Origin: Rhynchonema sp. JSB1_4
Taxonomy: Eukaryota; Nematoda; Chromadorea; Monhysterida; Xyalidae
DNA length: 64,000 nt
Assembly: GCA_030248065.1 (NCBI GenBank)
Contig: JASAMV010005032.1
Coordinates: 32,485-96,484, forward strand
Reading direction: 5' to 3'
Below, piece after piece: positions 1-10,895 of the stretch. Position numbers and translations under genes: made by a program. The first letter of the stretch is position 1. Each line of letters opens with the position of its first letter. The notes under the pieces were generated by a model, which was given only the letters and a program-made list of their open reading frames with translations, was not told the DNA's origin and did no database searches.

Positions 1-9
1 TAATAGGGA

Positions 10-238
10 TGTAGCGGATGAGATCCGCTAACTGTAACTTCGGAAGAGCCAGGCAGTCATGTGATGTTTTGACTTGCGTTGCATGTTAGATCGGAATGTG
101 TGTGCGCACTGCTAACCCAGCTTTTATTGTGTAATCTTTCATGTACCAGTCAGTTGTGTCAGTTTGCTTTCTCCGTAACATCAAGAGTAAATGTAATAGG
201 GCTACGAACGGTTGATGCTCATGTTCGCATTTTCGACA
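10..238 (+). repeat. 5' LTR of BEL/Pao element
   Basis: Begins TGTAGCGGATGAGATCC and ends TTTCGACA. It aligns along its whole length with 2203-2431 with few mismatches and the same 229-bp length. The next bases (239 onward) are TGGCATCC, where a tRNA primer-binding site is expected. Confidence 0.8.
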
Positions 239-512
239 TGGCATCCTAGGCAACCGTCGATTCCGCGACCAGCGAATTGGACAGAATTCCATCCGGATAC
301 TCGAAACGCGGACTCAGGCATCATCGTTCGAAGGGGAGGAAGTCTGCTGACCAACTCCTGAAGGCCCGATCAACCTTCAGTACAACTCTTCACCACCGGT
401 CACTGCTCGGACAACAATCATTCTCGAACACTCGGCAACCTTTCGCAATAGACTCAGTCGCACAAACGAAGATCAACGAACACACTCGCCGCCACCCACC
501 AGCCCCGGCGTG
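189..512 (+). repeat. LTR end plus leader, copy 1 of an internal duplication
   Basis: This 324-bp block (last 50 bp of the LTR, primer-binding site and untranslated leader) recurs with point differences at 1504-1827. Two leader copies in one element suggest template switching or recombination between two genomes of the same family. Confidence 0.7.
239..256 (+). other. Candidate primer-binding site
   Basis: TGGCATCCTAGGCAACC follows directly on the 5' LTR. TGG complements the CCA end of a tRNA, as expected for an LTR-element primer site. I did not identify the tRNA. The same sequence recurs after the internal LTR fragment near 1553. Confidence 0.4.
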
Positions 513-1511
513 TGTTACCCAGATGTGTTGATCGGTGCGGATGTGTTTTGGTCTATGATTGACTTCCACGCAGGCAAATTGGAATTGCCATCAGGTTTGT
601 CGTTGATTCCGTCCATGTTCGGCTATTTGCTCACCGGGCCTGTGTCGTTGAATGTGGTGAGCAACAAGTCAGGTCGAATCGTTGCCAACCGGTGCACCAT
701 TCATGTGCGCGATGACAAGAACGTGATCGATGCGAATCCACCGATTACACAACGGCAATTGGACATTGAACAATATTGGGCCATGGAAGATATTGGCACT
801 TTGGCCAGCATGCAGTCAGAAAGCGATGCTGCATTCATGCGTGCGTTCAACGAAACGTTTCGCATCAACGAGGAAGGTCGGGCAGAAGTTGGATGGCCCT
901 GGAAACACAAGAATCTGGGCACCAATTTTCGAAAGGCGATGGCCATATTGAACCAGCAAGTCAAACGTTTGGTCAACGACCCAGCCATGCTCAAAATTGT
1001 ATCTGGCATCTTCGAAGATTACCTGGAGCAGGGAATGATCGGTGATGCTCCAGAGATTCCTGTCGGTCATCCTGAACACTACCTAGCGTGGTTGATTGTG
1101 GTGACGTTGGCAAAAGTCACTACCAAGTATCGTGTGGTGTTCAACGCAAGTTCGACGTGTCCACCATTCAACACCAGCTTGAACTGCTGCTTGCACCGGG
1201 GCCCAATTTTGCTCCCCGATATGCTCGGTCTGTTGCTGAACTTTCGGTTGTACCGTTTCGCTGTTGTCGCAGATGTGAAGCAAGCGTTCTTGCAATTAGC
1301 AGTCCGAATTGAAGATCAAGACTGTCTGCGGTTTCTGTGGGTGAAAGACGTTTCCAAATTGCCTGATCTGCGTAACAATGTTCGTATTGTACAATGGAAG
1401 CGTGTTCCGTTTGGCACGATTGCGTCGCCAGCGATGTTGCAGGTCACGCAACATCGTGTACTGTCAACAGACAAAGACCCACGAATCCGGAATCTGGCGA
1501 ACAAAATGTAA
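510..1511 (+). pseudogene. pol: BEL/Pao pol fragment (protease end and N-terminal RT)
   Basis: A 333-residue frame starting in the protease-RT connection. Near its start is LIGADVFW, the motif following the BEL retropepsin domain. Around residue 85 is the FWxxExIG-like segment, here YWAMEDIG. From about residue 205 come YRVVFNASS, the SLNxCLxxGP block, and ADVKQAFLQL with RFLWVKD, all diagnostic of BEL/Pao reverse transcriptase. The frame stops at 1511, before the YxDD-type catalytic motif, exactly where the second leader copy begins. It therefore lacks the catalytic half of RT, RNase H and integrase and cannot be functional. A full BEL polyprotein usually exceeds 1,500 residues. The true upstream start is not visible. 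Confidence 0.85.
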
Positions 1512-1827
1512 TAGGGCTACGAACGGTTGATGCTCATGTTCGCATTTTCGACATGGCATCCTAGGCAACCGTCGATTCCGCGACCAGCGAATTGGACAGA
1601 ATTCCATCCGGATACTCGAAACGTGGACTCAGGCATCACCGTTCGAAGGGGAGGAAGTCTGCTGAACAACTCCTGAAGGTCCGATCAACCTTCAGTACAA
1701 CTCTTCACCACCGGTCACCACTTGAACAACAATCACTCTCGAACACTCGGCAACATTTGACAATAGACTCAGTCGCACAAACGAAGATCAAGGAAGACAC
1801 TCGCCGCCACCCACCAGCCTCGGCGTG
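1504..1827 (+). repeat. LTR end plus leader, copy 2 of an internal duplication
   Basis: Second copy of the 189-512 block, joined directly to the broken RT frame. The small frame it carries (1592-1963) parallels the one at 277-531. The copies differ at scattered bases, so this is not a recent assembly duplicate. Confidence 0.7.
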
Positions 1828-2202
1828 GCACTTCGCCACATCATTCTCTTTCGTTCTGCTCTGCAACGGGTGCATCAGAACTTCGGTCAATCTCAAATCG
1901 CCGCATGCTGTCGTCTGTGAGCGGTCACAACGATGGTTCGGAGGACAACTGCTGCATCGATGAACGAACCTGTTGATTCTCAAGGCGAAGCCGTTTTGCC
2001 CTTTGTCGGAATCGGGGCACGGCCCGGCGGACACTAGCTGGTTGGGACAATAGTGATTTGCGGAAATATTGAGTTTTGAAATAGCAAACTTGATTATCAC
2101 TGTTATATTGAGCATGTGTGTCATATTGAGTTCACATCATTATGTGCTTTTGGTGTGGTCTGCCCCACACGGGTGAGGCATGACATTCTATTCGGGCGGG
2201 AG

Positions 2203-2431
2203 TGTAGCGGATGAGATCCACTAACTGTAACTTCGGAACAACCAGGCAGTCATGTGATGTTTTGACTTGCGTTGCATGTTAGATTGGAATGTGTGTGCGC
2301 ACTGCTAACCCAGCTTATATTGTGTAATCTTTCATGTATTAGTGAGTTGTGTCAGTTTGCTTTCTCCGTAACATCAAGAGTAAACGTAATAGAGCTACGG
2401 ACGGTTGATGCTCATGTTTGCGTTTTCGACA
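2203..2431 (+). repeat. 3' LTR of BEL/Pao element
   Basis: Matches 10-238 over 229 bp with about ten substitutions, suggesting the element is not very recent. Downstream sequence from 2432 is unrelated to the 5' internal region. Confidence 0.8.
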
Positions 2432-2950
2432 AGGGATCTGGTCTCCAATAATATGTCAGCTCTTTATGTTTTGGGGTCGGAAAATCCGATGGTGACATCG
2501 TTTTTACCTGTAACTTAATTGATGTGTGAAACAGTAACATGAATGCTGTCACACCTCCACATAGTGAACCTCTACATAGTGAAGTGCTCTGTATAGTGAA
2601 CTAATTATTATCAATGTGATCATATTTTCCGCAACCGAATGAGAAAATACGCTTGCCCGGAATAAAACAAAAATACAAGAAGAAAAATACCTGCTGTTGC
2701 ACGGTAAGAGTTAGGGCGAACTTAAGTTAAATCCGGAACCCGGAACCCGGAAATAATTTGCATACAAAAATGCAAAACATTTCTGGGTTCGGAAATATTT
2801 CCGGAAAGCGCAAGAATTTACGTGCAAAAATAATGCGTTTTCCGGAAATAATTCCGGATTCCGACTTCCGAATTCAACCTAAGCCCGCCCTTAAGAATAT
2901 GGTTCTCGGTACTACACAAGAATCCATCCAAAAAATTTTATCTGAATGGT
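2432..2950. other. Intergenic, no gene seen
   Basis: AT-rich DNA with short repeated words (CATAGTGAA about 2557-2600; CCGGAACCCGGAA about 2732-2752) and several TTCCGGAAA-type palindromes (2790-2870). No frame has coding character. Confidence 0.5.
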
Positions 2951-3119
2951 AAAGCACGTCTCGTTGCTGATCACAAACGTTCTATTTATATTTTTGCCAA
3001 AACATTTGCCGATATTACGCTCACTGTGTTCAAGCAGCTTCACTGTACTATCGCCAGAAATGTTCTGGAAAAAATATAAATGCAGCAGAACGCTTGTGGT
3101 CTGCAGCGAGACGTGCCTT
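2951..3119. mobile_element. Short inverted-repeat element (MITE-like)
   Basis: About 169 bp. The left end AAAGCACGTCTCGTTGCTGA and the right end (read inverted) AAGGCACGTCTCGCTGCAGA form imperfect terminal repeats of about 50 bp around a short centre. No coding capacity. Target duplication is not certain. Confidence 0.6.
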
Positions 3120-3175
3120 AACACCCAGGAAAATTTTTGGATGGATGTTTATGTACGGTGGGATTCAGAAAGCAA

Positions 3176-3700
3176 ACTCAAGTTCACCGACAACCTCATC
3201 GTCCAGTTCAAAGTCAGATGTTTCGCGCTGCCGCTGGCTGATATAGCAGACACAATTTTGTAAACAAACGGTCAACTTCGAAGCGTTGTTATTCACTGCT
3301 GGAGGCTTTTCTCTCCTTGTTATTATTTTAAGGATGTAACACAAGCGTTTTAGAAGAGTATTTGCCAATTCTATGATTTTCCGACAGAAGGCAAAGAAAT
3401 AAACAGGCGATCACCAACGGCGGCGCAAAAAAATTGACTGCGGTCAGTGACCGCAGCATTATTTCCCTACCACAGGGCAGAAATTCCTAAAACTCTTGTG
3501 GAAATATTTTTCTAAAACGCTTGTGTTACATCTTTAGTATAATATTTTGTAAAGAAAACCGTGCAACAATACACAACAACGCGTCAAAGTTGATGCTTCG
3601 TTTAGAAAACCGCGTCTTGTCCATCAGCAAGCGTGACGCTGAAACATCTGACTTTGAACTTTGACTGTGAGGTGGACGGTGAACTTGACATTGTTTTGTG
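3176..3700. repeat. Imperfect foldback element
   Basis: The arm at about 3176-3365 matches the reverse complement of about 3486-3700. The best stretches are the 12 bases AAAGTCAGATGTTTC-like near 3209 and 3645, and GATGTAACACAAGCGTTTTAGA at 3333 against its inverse near 3512. The roughly 120-bp centre is unrelated. This is a non-coding foldback transposon or MITE. Confidence 0.6.
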
Positions 3701-3711
3701 AATTCCACCCC

Positions 3712-6214
3712 TAGTCATTGTGCGACTGATACCTGCTTTTCGCGTGGATCACTTATACAAATGTTCAATGCATTGGAATCTATGATATGCATGACCTTTA
3801 AATGTCTGTGCAACTCACAATGTCGGTACAGCAATAAGGCTACATTCAAGAATGATAGCACTTTTTGGTATGCTAAAAACCGCAAATCCATATTTCGACG
3901 ATTATTACGCTCATTTATCCATTTTGAACATCATATCTGAATTCAGCGAGTACGAAAACCCTATAGCGCCTATAACACCCGTCCTGTAACTATAGAACGC
4001 GCTCATGCCTAATACACTATGGCGTGTGCGCATGCGTGCATCAAGCTGCTGCTGATCCTTGGTTTGGATTCGCTCTATGTTTTATCGTTTATGAAAGTTA
4101 TTACAATACTATCAATGTACACCGTCCACAGCATTACAACACAAAAATTATTGTGATTGGCCATCTTTAAAGTGGTTTCGCTTGCGGCCAACTTTCGGCT
4201 GGGGGTATTAGATTTTTAAAAATCGAGCAAAACAGGGTGCAGCTGACCGGCCAATACTGGCTGCGTGTAAGCAGCTGCAAGTTTCTCTACTAGCCCACAA
4301 AATGCGCCATCTTCCGAAGCATAACTGTTAAATATTACGACTAGAAAAGCCTTTGCAGCTAAACGAAATAAGGCAAACAACAAGAAATTTATCAAAAATG
4401 CATTTTTGAGCAAAAATTTTCATATTTTCGATTATATCTTTTTTTATTGCGGATTAGAATTGAGAACCTCGGGCTGATCTAAATAGCCCATTTTAAGTAG
4501 AATTTGATAGGATAGGTCGTTTTAGCAAATTGTTTGAGGACTAAATTCAAAATGATCCATTTCCATCGTCCGTTTTTGCACTAGTTTGAGTGCATGTGCT
4601 TGGCCATATCGAAAATGATCTGCATTTTGGTGAAATGTGTTATACGGATTTTCAGAGCATAATACTACCCAGATAGAGGAGCAAACTCACTTTAGCCAAT
4701 TACCAAGCACCACAGAATTATAAGTGCAAACTTCAAAAAATTGTCAAACGCCAAAGACTGCGACCTGACCACCTATCCGGCTCAATATCTCGAAATATAT
4801 GGGATTGCGACAGGGGTCGCGTGAGAGTTTTTTCTTAATGGATGTTAGCCTAATCCATCGGTCACATAAAAACAGGGGGTCAGAATTTTTGTGAACTCAA
4901 CTATGCTGTGAGCTGAAGATCCTACCGTGGCCAGGCTCTTAAAAAACCCACGAAACGATAAAAAGATGTGATAGAAAATGCTGCTGCTACCAATTTTCGA
5001 ACGGACCTTCTGAATGAATACAGCGCACGGTCGGGAAAACTCAACAGCAGTACCACTCGTGTGCAGAGTTGTCGCCATCTTGGACCAAACCTGTGAAGTT
5101 TTACTTCATCTTGCAGTAAGTGCGTTCGAAGACGTGTGCAGCACGTACACCCCGCGATTTTTTGGGGATTAATGCAGAACTTGATGAGCGAGAGCAACTC
5201 GGCACCGAACAATTGGCTTATAAACAAAAATTTTGTAGACGTGGCCAAGCTATATAGCAGCAAGTTCACCCGTATGTCTGTGACTTTAACTACGTCCGAT
5301 TTAATATAGCGGAGCTGTCCACTTTAGGCCCCCTCCCCAAACAAGCTCTGAATGGGAAATGTAGTCCTCGAACCAATAAATAGAAAAAGGACCTGAATAG
5401 AGAACTCCGTTCTGAGGGGCTGTAACTGGAAAACTCCAATCATTTTAGGAACCATTACTTCTTCGTCACCAAAAAGGAAGATTTCAATAGAGGGAACCAT
5501 TACTTTCAGACGCGAAAAAGAGTCTCTTTGAACCTAAGAAACAGTCGTTAAGCTTTGTTAGTTGCCGTTCAATGTGCTAGTACAGTCATGCGCGCCCTTA
5601 AAGTGCACATTTGTAGAAGCCATGCATAAGAATGGCTACTGAATATGCACAGGAAAAGCCACACACGCTGATTGGCTATCTAACTGTTGCTTGTGCCTGT
5701 GCCTATTCTTAAAGTGTAGTCCACATAAGTGCACCTGGGGACAGGTAAGGGTGGGCTCGACTGTATATATGTACTCTTGCCTGTCTTGCATAATTTGGTT
5801 CTTAACGTATCTTTTCACGAAACAGAACGTGGTACAAACAATATTATACTTATTGCTTGTTTATTATCGTACAAAACAGGAAATAATGTACAACATTGTG
5901 TCCATATTTCAATAAATTTAGTACAAAGAAGACATGTGGTTTCTTTTTAGCGTACTAAAGCATAAACAAACGCCGAACATGTGTATCGCTCAGGCATTCA
6001 ACGTACTATAACATCAGTTTTTTTGTAACGCAGCACTCAGAACAAGCGCTCGTTCCGCACATTTTAAACATCACTTCAAGATGGGTGCGCGGCCAATTCC
6101 CGGCTTATCACTCAAATAATAGAAATTGTGAGACTGAAAGGAGCATAGACACATGTTGGTGGAAATAATCACAGTAGAAATTAATTGATCGAAACTAAAG
6201 CAAGTTAGCCTTAA
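3712..6214. other. Long intergenic stretch, no gene seen
   Basis: About 2.5 kb of AT-rich DNA. Open frames here are short, overlap on both strands and show no family motifs. The words at 3712-3735 (AGTCATTGTGCGACTGATAC) match ends of a dispersed repeat also found near 13,063, 49,878 and 56,527. Nothing else can be supported. Confidence 0.5.
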
Positions 6215-6572
6215 TTATGAAGCTGGTAAGTTTGTCATTGTTTAGATTGCGCACATTTCCACAAGCAGGACAGAAGAGTTTTAGGTGGCCACTTTTTTTA
6301 CATAGTACTATGGTAACTGGCACTGAGAGCATAGTACATACCTCTCCAAAAAATCGAACAGCACATTTTGCAGATCGTCTCGCTCAAATAACAGTCCATT
6401 CAGCAACAAACTTCCTGTATCGTAAGCGTAAGTACATGCAGTTCCAAAGCTATAAGAAAAAAACTTTGTCAAAATAATAGGCTGGCGTTGCATGGCATGA
6501 GCGATCTCTCGAATGTTCTTAATTCGCGTTTTTCGCCTTTCACGCTGTATTTCAATCACAGGAAACTTATAC
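6215..6572 (-). pseudogene. eIF2-beta/eIF5-family translation factor exon, frameshifted
   Basis: The minus-strand exon begins after a TTTTTAG acceptor at 6573-6574 and opens with YKFPVIEIQRERRKT. It continues through the conserved core: NIREIAHAMQRQP, TKFFSYSFGT, LLLNGLLFERDDLQNVL, then FLERYVLCSQC. This is the aIF2-beta/eIF5 domain order, including the first CxxC of the zinc ribbon. The frame hits TAG at 6308-6310. The second half of the ribbon (CPACGNVRNL) is intact in another frame immediately downstream, so one base has been lost or gained near 6315-6330. eIF2-beta binds Met-tRNAi and GTPase partners in translation initiation. The spacing resembles eIF2-beta slightly more than eIF5. No flanking exons were found, so this may be a gene fragment or carry a sequencing error. 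Confidence 0.65.
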
Positions 6573-7245
6573 CTAAAAAGACATCAAAATTGTCTTTCTG
6601 CATATTGATGGCAATGCTGATCATCAGAAAAGAAGTACCGTAATCCCATAGACTGGACACAGAGAAACATTTTCTCTCTCTCCGTTCTGTTATAATTTTG
6701 GCTTCTCTCTAATTGCGTGCTCATTCGTCATTGGACGAGACCGCAAGCAGAATAATTTTTATTTTTTATATTTGTTTTTTAATTTAATTGTAAAGGAGCA
6801 AATTATGATGTCTCACTGCTGAAACCTATTTTATTTTACTCGCATGTGCACAAACAAAAGTCCTTTTTGAGAAGCTTTGAAGTGTCAAACCTTATCATCA
6901 CTAAAATGAGAAAAGATAATGATAAAACACAATTAAACGGGGTTCAACTGAGCTGCGCTACCGTAATGGTCCCAATAAAAAAGCGCTTAGTCAGCTTTAC
7001 GCCTGCGCTTATCCCGTTTTATTAGGACATCGTAGCAAAGCCCTCTCTGTTTATGCTAATTACTTAGGGAGACACTAAAACGACATGGAATAACTTTTAA
7101 CTCCTATACCGTACCAGACAGTGACGAGTGGGTAAACATATGTACAGTACTCAGATTAGGTTTATGCATATACGTAAATAACAAAAACGATGTTCTGTTC
7201 CTCGCTCGCAAACAAATAGCCATGGGATTTACACAAATATGTATG
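6573..7245. other. Intergenic, no gene seen
   Basis: AT-rich, with homopolymer T near 6755-6785. No convincing exon. Confidence 0.4.
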
Positions 7246-7249
7246 CATC

Positions 7250-9235
7250 GTGTATGAAGAACAATATGGTCTGTTTGGTCTGGTAAAAAATGCCAAGGCT
7301 TTTTTCAATGAATATTCGTGTGAAAAACGTTGGCGCTATTTTGCTCACTACAAAAATCTGGCGCGGCATTTTGACAACAATTGTTCCACGTTAGATTCCT
7401 CAGAAGAGGACACTTTATGCCGGAAATCTTCAGGAGCAAAAACCATCATTGAACTGTTGGAAAGCATAGGAATTCACCAGTTCAAAATGAACGATGTGCA
7501 CACAGATTGACTTTGCTTCTTTGATTGTGAATCAATCTGTCCACAAGTCCACAAGAAGCAAAGACACGTCAAAGTGCAAACTATTGAGAAAAAAATTGTT
7601 TCTATGATTCTTGTGGCATCATAATATTCCAGACGGACAGCACTTTCGCACATTTGAAATAGATAAAGATTGGTCGGACAGTTTTGTGAATGATTTTGTG
7701 TCTTACTTACTCGAGACACAGCATACCCATCATGTCGGCACGGCGGCATGATTTCTCTTCGATCTAAATCGCTAGCGTTTTTCGACTGGACTAACCTTGT
7801 GCCAGCCAAAATTTCGTTGGATCAATTTTTACGATCTGTGCTAAAAGATGCATCGTTATATAAAAAGCCATTTTGTTATCAACGACTGTCTTGCCCTGAT
7901 GATTTTGATTCTGGCTTACCATCTTATGAGGACTTTTTTGATGAACTACTGAATCATAATCAGTTGGACTTTCCCTACTCACAATATCAACAACTGCAGA
8001 ACGAAAATTTCAGTGCCGCCGATGCACTCGAGACATTAAATTTAGAACGTGAACAGGAACCAGGTATGGTGGTGTACAATAAGCTCCTAGCTGACTACAA
8101 ACAAGAAGGCCTACAGTCCTTACGAGACTGTCTAATTACCTATGGGTTCACGGATACCGTATCTCGACTAATTGCGATTGCAGCGATGGTCAGGGAATAC
8201 ATAAGACAAGGTGCCTATCCATTTCAGCACATTTCCCTTACCTCTTTAAGCATGCATATGGCATACATCTTTGTGGCGAAAAAGTCCAACGGTTCGTTGT
8301 ATGCCGTTATAAACAGAAACATGGAAAAGTTTTTGCGATCGAAATTGATAGGTGGACCGAGCATAATCTATGACCGAAATGTCAGCATTGGCGAAAAGTT
8401 GCATCCATATGAACTTGGGGATCAGAGTAAAACTGTCGCTTCAATTGCATATTTTGATTGCGTGGGAATGTACAGTAGCATCTTGAGAAGTCCTCACATG
8501 CCCAGCTCGGCATTCTATTTAAGATATAGCTCAGACAAGTACCAGCCAAGATTTCTTGGTCGACTTCATGGACTATCTGAACTGATGTGCTGTGAGTACA
8601 TCAGTCAAAAGTTTGGTGTTTATATAAAGGCAAGGGCCCACTCGACACATCAAACAAGAATAAAACTGGGAGACGATCAAGTGATTAGCGTAGATGGGGC
8701 GTGCTACGATCGAAACGGCAACATATCAATGGTGATCGAATTCGATGACTGTGCCAGCCATTCCTGTCCAAGAGGCTGTGTGTCTCGTACATTTTTTTGG
8801 CAACGGAGAAGACCCTAAAACATTACTGCAGAGGACGTACGATCGACACCGGCGAATTAAAGACGCTGGTTATGATCTACACGCCATATTTCAATGCGAC
8901 TGGGAAGACCTCGTCAAAACGGATCCATTAGCAAAAATGATCGTAAATTCTGCCATATTCGGTTGTCCCGTTCGTCCCTCGTATCAAAGCGAAACAGAAA
9001 TTTTAGACGACGTGTGGTCTGAAAAGTTACACGGCCTGATTCAGACCAATGTAGTTGTGCCATTAGACAATCGGACATTCATTAGAGGAGTGGGCCCTCT
9101 CTACTATAAACACACATTTGGAAGATCTAACTATTTGGGAAATAGAATACATTTCGAAGCACAACCTTCCCAAATCAAAAAAGACTCAGTTTGTAAACGG
9201 CTTTCAGGCTGATGACGTCATATATTCATCTGATT
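7250..9235 (+). pseudogene. Relic of a type B DNA polymerase/nuclease protein (not the Polinton enzyme)
   Basis: A mobile-element polymerase spread over three frames. At 7250-7510 there is a degenerate zinc finger (HYKNLARHFDNNC) and an IxELLESIGIH segment. This is followed after a stop by FFDCESI, the position of the FDfE exonuclease motif. The main frame 7748-8818 has LIGGPSIIYDR, then FDCVGMYSSIL with MPSSAF (a degenerate polymerase motif A, where DxxxLY is usual), then VDGACYD and VIEFDDCASHSCPRGC. The last part is the PD-(D/E)XK/Vsr-like region usually seen as FxGCxWHGC. A frameshift near 8790 moves the rest (TYDRHRRIKDAGYDL, FQCDWEDL) into 8745-9212. Several catalytic residues and frames are lost, so it is dead. 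This family occurs as repeated mobile-element proteins in animals. The assignment is from motif order. Confidence 0.65.
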
Positions 9236-9282
9236 ATGTGCGATACCTTCTCGAAAAAGGGTGCCACTTTTACAATTTGAGA

Positions 9283-9339
9283 ATGATCAAAGTGGTCTTG
9301 CTCAAATGTACTTTGCTCAATTGCCCGGCCACCCAAATT
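9283..9339 (+). repeat. Solo end of the 17,781-18,080 MITE family
   Basis: The words CAAAGTGGTCTTGCTCAAATG and TTTGCTCAATTGCCCGGCCACC match the right terminus of the MITE at 17,781-18,080. The other end is missing. Confidence 0.6.
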
Positions 9340-9344
9340 TCACC

Positions 9345-9995
9345 TCTATTTGAGTGGCCCAGAGACCCCTTTTCATTGGGTGGACCAACCTGAAATTCTC
9401 ACACCTCGTTAACCTCCAGACTTACACTCGAAAACAATCAGAACATTGCCCAAAACGTGCAATATTCAGCCATACCATCCTCGCAAAGATGGACTCCCAC
9501 TTAAATTTCAACCCTTCTTGGGTGGCCCAAAAATCCCTTTTCATGGAGTGGACTAATCTGAAATTTTCACCCCTCGTTAACCTCCAAACATACTCTAAAA
9601 ACGGTCAAAACAACGCCCAACACAAACAACATTCAGCCATATTACCCTCGCAAACCTAGACTCACTTAAACCTAAAACTTAACCCCCTTTTGGGTGGCCC
9701 AAGACCCCTTTTTACAAGGTGGACCTCCCTGAAATTTTCACACCTCGTTAGCCTCCAGATTTACTCTCGAAAACTATCAAAACGTTGCCCAGCACGATCA
9801 ACATTCAACCATACCACCCTCGCAAACCTGGACTCCCACCCGAATTTCACCCTTTTCGGTGGCCCGAAAACCTCTTTTTTAGGGTGAACCAATCTGAAAC
9901 TTTCACTCATCGTTAACCTCCAGACTTACTCTCAGCAAAAATCCAAACATTGCCCAACACAAACAACATTCAACCAAACATTCTCGTTAACCTTC
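9345..9995 (+). repeat. Tandem repeat, about 165-170-bp unit, about four copies
   Basis: Successive units start with a GGTGGCCCAAAAACC-type word, then TCTGAAATTTTCACACCTCG and a CTCGCAAACCTGGACTC-type word. The CTGAAATT anchor recurs near 9391, 9560, 9730 and 9894. Units are diverged. A further fragment lies at about 10,277-10,345. Frames running through it (9354-9887) are repeat-derived, not genes. Confidence 0.75.
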
Positions 9996-10790
9996 AGACG
10001 GACTCAAAACAATCAAAACTCAAACAATCAAAACATTAGCCAAAATCATTCGCAATCCACCGCACCAGCAACCAGAATGATTAGTTCACCAACTAATTCG
10101 GTGAAATATCACCGGCCATCTCCTCACGATAGAAGCGATATTATTTTATGCGACATAGATGTACTACGTCTCCACCTCTAGCCAAACCCAACGATATACG
10201 ACTTGCCTAGTTCCATTCAGGCTCCTTAGCGCGGTTGTGATTTGTCCAGGTAAATGTCGGCGCCGGACACGCGGATTTTCGGGTGGCCAAAAACACCTTT
10301 CTATAGGGTGGATCGTGCTAAAGATTTTCAGTGTTTTGTACTAGCTGAACTATCTCTCAAAACCAAGCAAAACATCATCTAAATCCAATCGCACGCGCTC
10401 GCACCAAAAACCCCGGTTTTAACACACAAGGTATATGGAAAATTGCAAAATCTAGCCTTTTAATGTTTCACCTGAGAAAAAACTTTTTCCCTGAATCATT
10501 TCATCCCATCACACTGTCGTTCACATGCACATATCACAATCATCCGATCATACACCATGTGGTTTCAACTTCCAACCATGGTGTACTTCGGGTAACTACC
10601 GTTACCTCGTAGATGTTTGACTGGAATGACAATAGCGAAAAATATCTATGTCCGTCCCATAAAACCGCTGCAAGAACAAATCGGGCATTCAACGCACACG
10701 ATCGGAGTGATACCTGTACGTTCTCCCACAAATGCCCGCCCTTGACAACTCAAGGGACCCAGTTTCGGACTAGACACCGAGTTACATGAT
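9996..10790. other. Intergenic, no gene seen
   Basis: Diverged repeat material including a fragment of the preceding tandem unit. No coding signal. Confidence 0.4.
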
Positions 10791-10792
10791 AG

Positions 10793-10895
10793 TCGCGACG
10801 CGATACGTCGCGACCTCCACAGTGTCGCGACGCCAACAAGCGTCGCGAAAGATTTAGATACGTCGCGACACCTCGCAACCGGTCCTTTGTCGCGA
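10793..10895. repeat. Cluster of six TCGCGA palindromes
   Basis: TCGCGA occurs at 10793, 10808, 10825, 10843, 10863 and 10890, most within GTCGCGAC or CGTCGCGA contexts. Spacing is 15-27 bp. The density is very unusual in this AT-rich sequence. Function unknown. Confidence 0.7.

Larger units (their letters stand above)
10..2431 (+). mobile_element. Rearranged BEL/Pao LTR retrotransposon
   Basis: Two 229-bp direct repeats (10-238 and 2203-2431) have the TGT...ACA ends typical of LTRs. Between them is a frame with the end of a retropepsin-like region and the first part of a BEL/Pao reverse transcriptase. The interior is only about 2 kb, far shorter than a complete 5-7 kb BEL element. It also contains a second copy of the LTR 3' end plus leader at 1504-1827. 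RNase H and integrase are absent. I read this as a defective, internally rearranged copy. The BEL/Pao assignment rests on the RT motifs; the boundaries rest on the LTR pair. Confidence 0.8.

Noticed and set aside
9354..9887. Overlapping frames across the tandem repeat
   Set aside because: Open frames follow the repeat unit and contain the same words; repeat-derived.
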